From positions 434,001 through 498,000 of the forward strand of contig NZ_JAFMOX010000067.1 in the NCBI RefSeq assembly GCF_019049655.1: DNA of 64,000 nucleotides, in the 5' to 3' direction. This document shows, in pieces, positions 59,773 through 64,000 of this stretch; the first letter of the stretch is position 1, and each line of letters begins with the position of its first letter. The notes below the pieces were generated by a model. It was given only the letters and a program-made list of their open reading frames with translations, did not search any database and had not been told where the DNA came from. This stretch comes from Rahnella rivi. GTDB lineage: Bacteria; Pseudomonadota; Gammaproteobacteria; Enterobacterales; Enterobacteriaceae. Position numbers and translations under genes: made by a program.

Positions 59773-61935
59773 TTACTCCGCAATCACATACCCCATCACA
59801 CGCTTCCAGCCGACCGGTTTTTTCTCAATATACACACCCTGTAATTCCGGTGAGAAACCAGGCAGCAGGTTGATGCCCTCTTCCAGCGCCATAAAGTAAC
59901 GTTGCACCGCTCCGCCCCACAGTTCGCCGGGCACCACACACAGCACACCCGGCGGATAAGGTAAGGCCCCCTCTGCGGCGATGCGGCCTTCGGCTTCGCC
60001 AATCGGCACCAGCTCGATATTGTCGCGGATAAACTCGTTGTGCGCGTCCTGCGCATTCATCACCACTGGCGGGAAACTCTTCTCGCGGAACATCTCTTTT
60101 TGCAGCTCTTTCACATCAAAACTGACGTAGAGATTATGCATTTCCTGACACAGCTGGCGGATGGTGTAGTTGCGGTAGCGGTCTTCGTTTTTACGGTAAA
60201 CCGTCGGCAACACTTCGCTCAGGGGCGCATCTTCTTCGATGTACTGCTCAAAACGGGCGATCTCCTCAACCAGCAGCTGCATTTTGGCCGGGGTTTCCGC
60301 CGGGGTCAGCAGGAACAGAATGGAATTGAGATCGCACTTCTCGGGCACGATGCCGTTTTCGCGCAGATAGTTCGCCAGAATGGTCGCCGGGATCCCGAAC
60401 CCGGTGTATTTACCGGTGGTCGCATCAATACCCGGCGTGGTCAGCAGCAGCTTGCACGGATCGACGAAATACTGCTTCTCAGCATATCCTTCAAAAGCAT
60501 GCCAGCGCTCGCCCGGCACAAAGTCAAAGAAACGCACATCATTGGCCATTTGCTGCGTGTCATGGTTCTGCCATGCCACGCCGTCTACGACCGGCGGCAC
60601 GAACGGCAAAATCATCGTGCACTGTTCGAGCAACATCTTGCGGGTTTCGATGCCGAGCTTCACACACTCCATCCACATGTGTTTACCACTGCCACCGGCG
60701 TGAATGCGCGCATTGACGTCCAGCGCGGCAAACAGCGGATAAAACGGGCTGGTGGAAGCGTGCATCATAAAGGCGTTATTGAGCTTTTTATGGCTGCAAT
60801 GGCGTTTCTGGCCTTTGATGTGATTGTCTTTTTTGTGGATTTGCGACGTCTGCGAGAACCCGGCCTGCTGCTTATGCACCGACTGGGTGACGATGATGCC
60901 CGGATCGTTTTCGTTCAGTTCCAGCAGCAGCGGCGAGCACTCTTTCATCATCGGAATGAACTGCTCGTAACCGACCCATGCGGAGTCAAACAGGATGTAA
61001 TCACACAGATGGCCGATTTTATCGACCACCTGACGCGCGTTGTAGACCGTGCCGTCGTAGGTGCCGAGCTGAATGATGGCCAGACGGAACGGACGTTTTT
61101 CGCCGGCACGTTCTGGCGCCACCCGCGTGATTTGCTGACGCAGATAGGTTTCATCGAAACAGGCGGCATCGATTCCGCCGATAAAGCCGAACGGGTTACG
61201 CGCCGTTTCCAGATACACCGGCGTCGCGCCTGCCTGTAACAGCGCGCCATGATGGTTGGATTTATGGTTATTGCGATCGAAAAGCACCAGATCGCCACGG
61301 GTCAGCAAGGCATTGGTGACCACTTTGTTGGCCGCCGAGGTGCCGTTGAGCACGAAATAGGTTTTGTCCGCGTTAAACACTTTGGCGGCATATTTTTGCG
61401 CATCTTTCGCTGATCCTTCATGGATCAACAAATCGCCCAGTTTGACGTCCGCATTACACATATCAGAGCGGAAAATGTTCGGGCCATAAAAATCGTAGAA
61501 CTGACGCCCCGCCGGATGGCGACGGAAAAATTCCCCGCCCTGATGCCCCGGACAGGCAAAAGTGGCGTTCTCCATTTCGACATACTTTTTCAGCGTATCG
61601 AAAAACGGCGGGAACAGCGCTTCTTCATAAGCCTGCGCCGCAGATTCAATCTGCGCGGCATAAAACGCCTGATTCGCATCAGACAGGGTAATCACGCCTT
61701 TCAGCGCCGGTAAAAACTCAGGTGAAACCTGCTCAGTTCCCTGCACGGCAACAAACGCGGGGATGCCAAACCCCAGGCTTTCGATCTCCGCCAGCCTGCC
61801 GTGGTTCAGATCCCCGACAGAAATAATGATCGCCGCGACGTCGGCAAAATCGGCGCGACGCAGGTCAGCCACCAGACGCGCGGTCTGGAGGTAAGGGGAA
61901 ACGGAGGTGCTTGCTGCAAGTTTTAAAAGTTTCAT
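59773..61935 (-). CDS. speC: Constitutive ornithine decarboxylase
   Basis: This 720-residue PLP-dependent fold-I decarboxylase makes putrescine from ornithine. A flavodoxin-like N-terminal wing (1-107) precedes the core, which has the GHQGG segment (ACPGHQGGEFF), the aspartate in YILFDSAWVGYE and the PLP lysine K355 in TQSVHKQQAG. Length is near E. coli SpeC (711). SpeC rather than inducible SpeF is chosen from the position next to the mltC region and tRNA-Phe. It gives the second route to putrescine beside speA-speB. Confidence 0.95.
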   Translation of the reverse strand: MKLLKLAASTSVSPYLQTARLVADLRRADFADVAAIIISVGDLNHGRLAEIESLGFGIPAFVAVQGTEQVSPEFLPALKGVITLSDANQAFYAAQIESAAQAYEEALFPPFFDTLKKYVEMENATFACPGHQGGEFFRRHPAGRQFYDFYGPNIFRSDMCNADVKLGDLLIHEGSAKDAQKYAAKVFNADKTYFVLNGTSAANKVVTNALLTRGDLVLFDRNNHKSNHHGALLQAGATPVYLETARNPFGFIGGIDAACFDETYLRQQITRVAPERAGEKRPFRLAIIQLGTYDGTVYNARQVVDKIGHLCDYILFDSAWVGYEQFIPMMKECSPLLLELNENDPGIIVTQSVHKQQAGFSQTSQIHKKDNHIKGQKRHCSHKKLNNAFMMHASTSPFYPLFAALDVNARIHAGGSGKHMWMECVKLGIETRKMLLEQCTMILPFVPPVVDGVAWQNHDTQQMANDVRFFDFVPGERWHAFEGYAEKQYFVDPCKLLLTTPGIDATTGKYTGFGIPATILANYLRENGIVPEKCDLNSILFLLTPAETPAKMQLLVEEIARFEQYIEEDAPLSEVLPTVYRKNEDRYRNYTIRQLCQEMHNLYVSFDVKELQKEMFREKSFPPVVMNAQDAHNEFIRDNIELVPIGEAEGRIAAEGALPYPPGVLCVVPGELWGGAVQRYFMALEEGINLLPGFSPELQGVYIEKKPVGWKRVMGYVIAE

Positions 61936-62623
61936 TCAGACTCTCAAACGGTTAAGTAAGAGGGTGTGCCACATGGCACGGCAATGAGCTGGTGCTTACG
62001 TCATAAGAGAAAATGCGCAGAGTCCAGCCCGGCAATTGACGCTGGCCTGAGTGAGACGGAACGTTGCCGTGAGGGCAATGGGGAGACAGTTCGCGTTTCA
62101 TGCTCAGCCGCGTCTGACAGACAACAGTAAAATCAGAGGAGTGGCGGGTGTCATTCTCTGTTTTTAATCATGCCTGACAGCGAGCAAAGGGTAGGCTTAC
62201 CGCATGAAAGGATCTGCAAAAGGAGGAAAACTGACATCGTGGTGTTGACAGCACCCGGAGATCATCATCAGATTTTTTCTGCACGAACATAAAGCCACTG
62301 CCGCGCGATGTGATAAACCAGCCATGCCGCAACCCTCTTGAGCTGTCGCGTGAAAACGGGATCAGAGTTGTTTAATAAATCGGCGCAATAATGTCATCTT
62401 TCTTATCCCTGTTCAACCCTGAACATTGGGCGAAATTCTTACAGAATGCGACATCCCGCCGCGGTCAATTGTGGTGTTTTTGCAGGGCATTCACGCGTGC
62501 CTGAAAGAGATGAAGGGAAAACCGGCAAATCGTCGTAAAAAACATCAGTCGGGTGACGAACCCGGCGGTTGTCACAAAAACCCGTTGACGACACATGCCC
62601 AATACGGTTTAATGCGCCCCGTT
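61936..62623. other. Intergenic region between speC and tRNA-Phe
   Basis: This 688-base divergent gap holds the long upstream region of speC and the tRNA-Phe promoter. A 49-codon minus-strand frame (61952-62101, MKRELSPHC...) ends 16 bases before speC but has no good ribosome site. A GGAGG at 62222 has no start codon after it. Nothing else was recognised. Confidence 0.6.
62585..62613 (+). promoter_or_regulatory. tRNA-Phe promoter
   Basis: TTGACG (62585-62590), a 17-base spacer and TTTAAT (62608-62613) form a strong sigma-70 promoter. They are followed by a G/C-rich discriminator (GCGCCCC) typical of stable-RNA genes under stringent control. The tRNA starts 11 bases after the -10. Confidence 0.85.
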
Positions 62624-62699
62624 GCCCGGATAGCTCAGTCGGTAGAGCAAGGGATTGAAAATCCCTGTGTCCTTGGTTCGATTCCGAGTCCGGGCACCA
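62624..62699 (+). tRNA. pheV: tRNA-Phe (GAA)
   Basis: The 76-base gene starts GCCCGGATAGCTCAGTCGG and ends GTCCGGGCACCA with encoded CCA. The acceptor arms GCCCGGA and TCCGGGC pair, the anticodon arm GGGAT-TGAAAAT-CCC shows anticodon GAA, and the T arm carries GGTTCGATTCC. E. coli has pheV near speC, so the name is given by position. Confidence 0.96.
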
Positions 62700-62708
62700 T
62701 ATTTAAAG

Positions 62709-62732
62709 AAACCCGCCTATGGCGGGTTTTTT
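62709..62732. terminator. Terminator between tRNA-Phe and the ATPase gene
   Basis: AACCCGCC-TAT-GGCGGGTT is followed by TTTTGC on the plus strand. It directly follows the tRNA and may also end the convergent ATPase transcript. Confidence 0.88.
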
Positions 62733-62754
62733 GCTTTCTGATGGAATCAACAAA

Positions 62755-64000
62755 TCACGCCTTCCGCCATCCCCGTGTCAGGACCTTTTCTATCTCGACA
62801 ATCACAAACAGCGCGACACCAATCAGCAATCCGATGATCCAGTAGATGAACGGCAGCGGACGTGTGCCGAACAGTGTGTTCATCAGCGGGACGTAGATGA
62901 TGATCGCCTGCAGGGCGAACAGCACGACAGTGACAATCCAGATCCCTTTGTTTTGCAGCAGACCACGGCTGAGGGAGAAATTATCCGAATCGCGGCAGTT
63001 GATCATGTAAACCCATTGCGCGGTCACCAGCGTTTGCAACAACACGGTGCGGATGAATTCCGGTTCATAGCCACGGGGTTGCAGCCACGCCTCAAGGATA
63101 AATGCGCTGATGGAAATCAGTAAACCGACGAAGGCCACGCGCCAGATGGCGTATTTATCCATCACATGCGCGCTGACGTTACGCGGCGGGCGACGCATAA
63201 CGCGGCTTTCCGCTTTCTCAAACGCCAGCCCGAAGGAGAGCGTGGCGGACGTTGCCATGTTCATCCACAGGATTTGTACCGGCGTCAGCGGCAAAAGATT
63301 GCCCATCAGGATCGCGATGATGATCAGCAACCCTTGCGCAAGGTTGGTCGGCATGATGAACAGAATGGTTTTCTTCAGGTTGTCGTAAACCCGACGACCT
63401 TCCCTGACCGCGTTGGCGATGGTGGCAAAGTTGTCGTCTACCAGGATCATATCGGCAGATTCTTTGGTGACCTCCGTCCCTTTTATCCCCATCGCAATAC
63501 CGACGTTAGCCTGCTTCAGCGCGGGGGCGTCGTTTACACCGTCGCCGGTCATCCCGACGATTTCACCGGTTTCCTGCAAGGCTTTCACCAGCCGGAGTTT
63601 ATGTTCAGGGCTGGTGCGCGCAAAGATATCAAACTGCACGGCGGCCGTTCTGAGCTGCGTGTCATCCATATGCTCCAGCTCATAGCCGGTGATGGAGTTG
63701 CCGCTGTTGCCAATCCCCAGCATTTTGCCGATAGCCATGGCGGTTTCCTGATGATCACCGGTGATCATCTTGACGCGGATCCCGGCCTGCTGACATTCAG
63801 CAATCGCGACAATCGCCTCAGGCCGTGGCGGATCCATCATGCCCGCAATGCCGATCAGCACCATGCCCTGATTCAGCTCCGGGTGATCAAGCGCGGTGAC
63901 CGGTTGATCGACCGGCTTCCAGGCCGCCGCCACCATACGCAACCCTTCGCTGGCATATTGCGTGATCGCCGATTCCCAATAAGCGCGATCCAGCGGTTGT
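62755..64000 (-). CDS. P-type cation-transporting ATPase, C-terminal part
   Basis: This is 415 codons of a P2-type ATPase cut by the right window edge. Visible are the end of the P domain (KMITGDHQETA, TGDGVNDAPALK, and the hinge KGTEVTKESADMIL) and the six C-terminal membrane helices. The phosphorylation motif DKTGT lies outside the window. The M6 ion-site segment reads WMNMATSATLS: Asn and Thr occupy the SERCA N796/T799 positions, but Ser stands where Ca2+ pumps have Asp. The transported ion is therefore uncertain. It ends 56 bases from tRNA-Phe, convergent to it. Confidence 0.88.
   Translation of the reverse strand, partial: QPLDRAYWESAITQYASEGLRMVAAAWKPVDQPVTALDHPELNQGMVLIGIAGMMDPPRPEAIVAIAECQQAGIRVKMITGDHQETAMAIGKMLGIGNSGNSITGYELEHMDDTQLRTAAVQFDIFARTSPEHKLRLVKALQETGEIVGMTGDGVNDAPALKQANVGIAMGIKGTEVTKESADMILVDDNFATIANAVREGRRVYDNLKKTILFIMPTNLAQGLLIIIAILMGNLLPLTPVQILWMNMATSATLSFGLAFEKAESRVMRRPPRNVSAHVMDKYAIWRVAFVGLLISISAFILEAWLQPRGYEPEFIRTVLLQTLVTAQWVYMINCRDSDNFSLSRGLLQNKGIWIVTVVLFALQAIIIYVPLMNTLFGTRPLPFIYWIIGLLIGVALFVIVEIEKVLTRGWRKA

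Noticed and set aside
62426..62845. 139-codon plus-strand frame near tRNA-Phe
   Set aside because: It reads straight through the tRNA gene and its terminator; not a real protein.

Overview
This window is a stretch of enterobacterial chromosome. The proteins read almost like their Escherichia coli counterparts, and the backbone runs in E. coli order: ubiH-pepP-ygfB | zapA-ssrS-fau | serA-rpiA | argP-yggE-argO-mscS | fbaA-pgk-epd-tktA | loiP-speB-speA-metK-galP-sprT-endA-rsmE-gshB-yqgE-ruvX | yggR-yggS-proC-yggT-yggU-rdgB-hemW | yggN-yggL-trmB-mutY-yggX-mltC | speC - tRNA-Phe. Divergence from E. coli and the accessory content suggest a Yersiniaceae-type genus such as Rahnella or Ewingella. The genus is an inference from general knowledge, not proven here.

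Six departures from E. coli order carry the interest. (1) An acid-shock gene asr with a 60-bp tandem repeat, followed by a 27-residue ydgU-like micro-ORF, sits between fau and serA. (2) A lactose operon, lacI-lacZ-lacY without lacA, sits between mscS and fbaA. It has an almost exact O1 operator, E. coli-like promoter spacing, a CRP half-site near -61 and a conserved O2 inside lacZ. (3) loiP is a tandem pair of M48 lipoprotein proteases. (4) A secreted SdsA1/YjcS-type alkyl sulfatase and an outer-membrane barrel protein replace the yggM-ansB segment after hemW. (5) A glsB glutaminase lies between yggN and yggL. (6) A compact exopolysaccharide locus replaces nupG between mltC and speC. It holds wza-wzb-wzc-wzy, an inverted wzx, an asparagine-synthetase-like protein and a single GT4 glycosyltransferase.

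Functionally the window holds central carbon metabolism (rpiA, tktA, fbaA, pgk, epd), serine and PLP supply (serA, epd), polyamine synthesis (speA, speB, speC), SAM and glutathione synthesis (metK, gshB), sugar entry (galP, lacY), DNA repair and nucleotide hygiene (mutY, rdgB, ruvX) and envelope proteins (mscS, mltC, loiP pair, wza-wzc). Regulatory sites readable by eye include an RstA-like box at asr, CRP-like sites at serA, lacZ and galP, two GalR/GalS-type operators and a consensus FNR palindrome upstream of galP, a Cra-like site upstream of epd, a MetJ-box array upstream of metK, and a strong stringent-type promoter for tRNA-Phe.

Both window edges cut genes: ubiH at the left (its N-terminal third remains) and a P-type cation ATPase at the right (its C-terminal part remains). 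No CRISPR array, insertion sequence, integrase or rRNA gene was seen. Gene starts were adjusted from the longest reading frame wherever a ribosome binding site or family alignment favoured a later codon. Notable non-ATG starts are GTG for argO and yggE and TTG for glsB and probably wzb.
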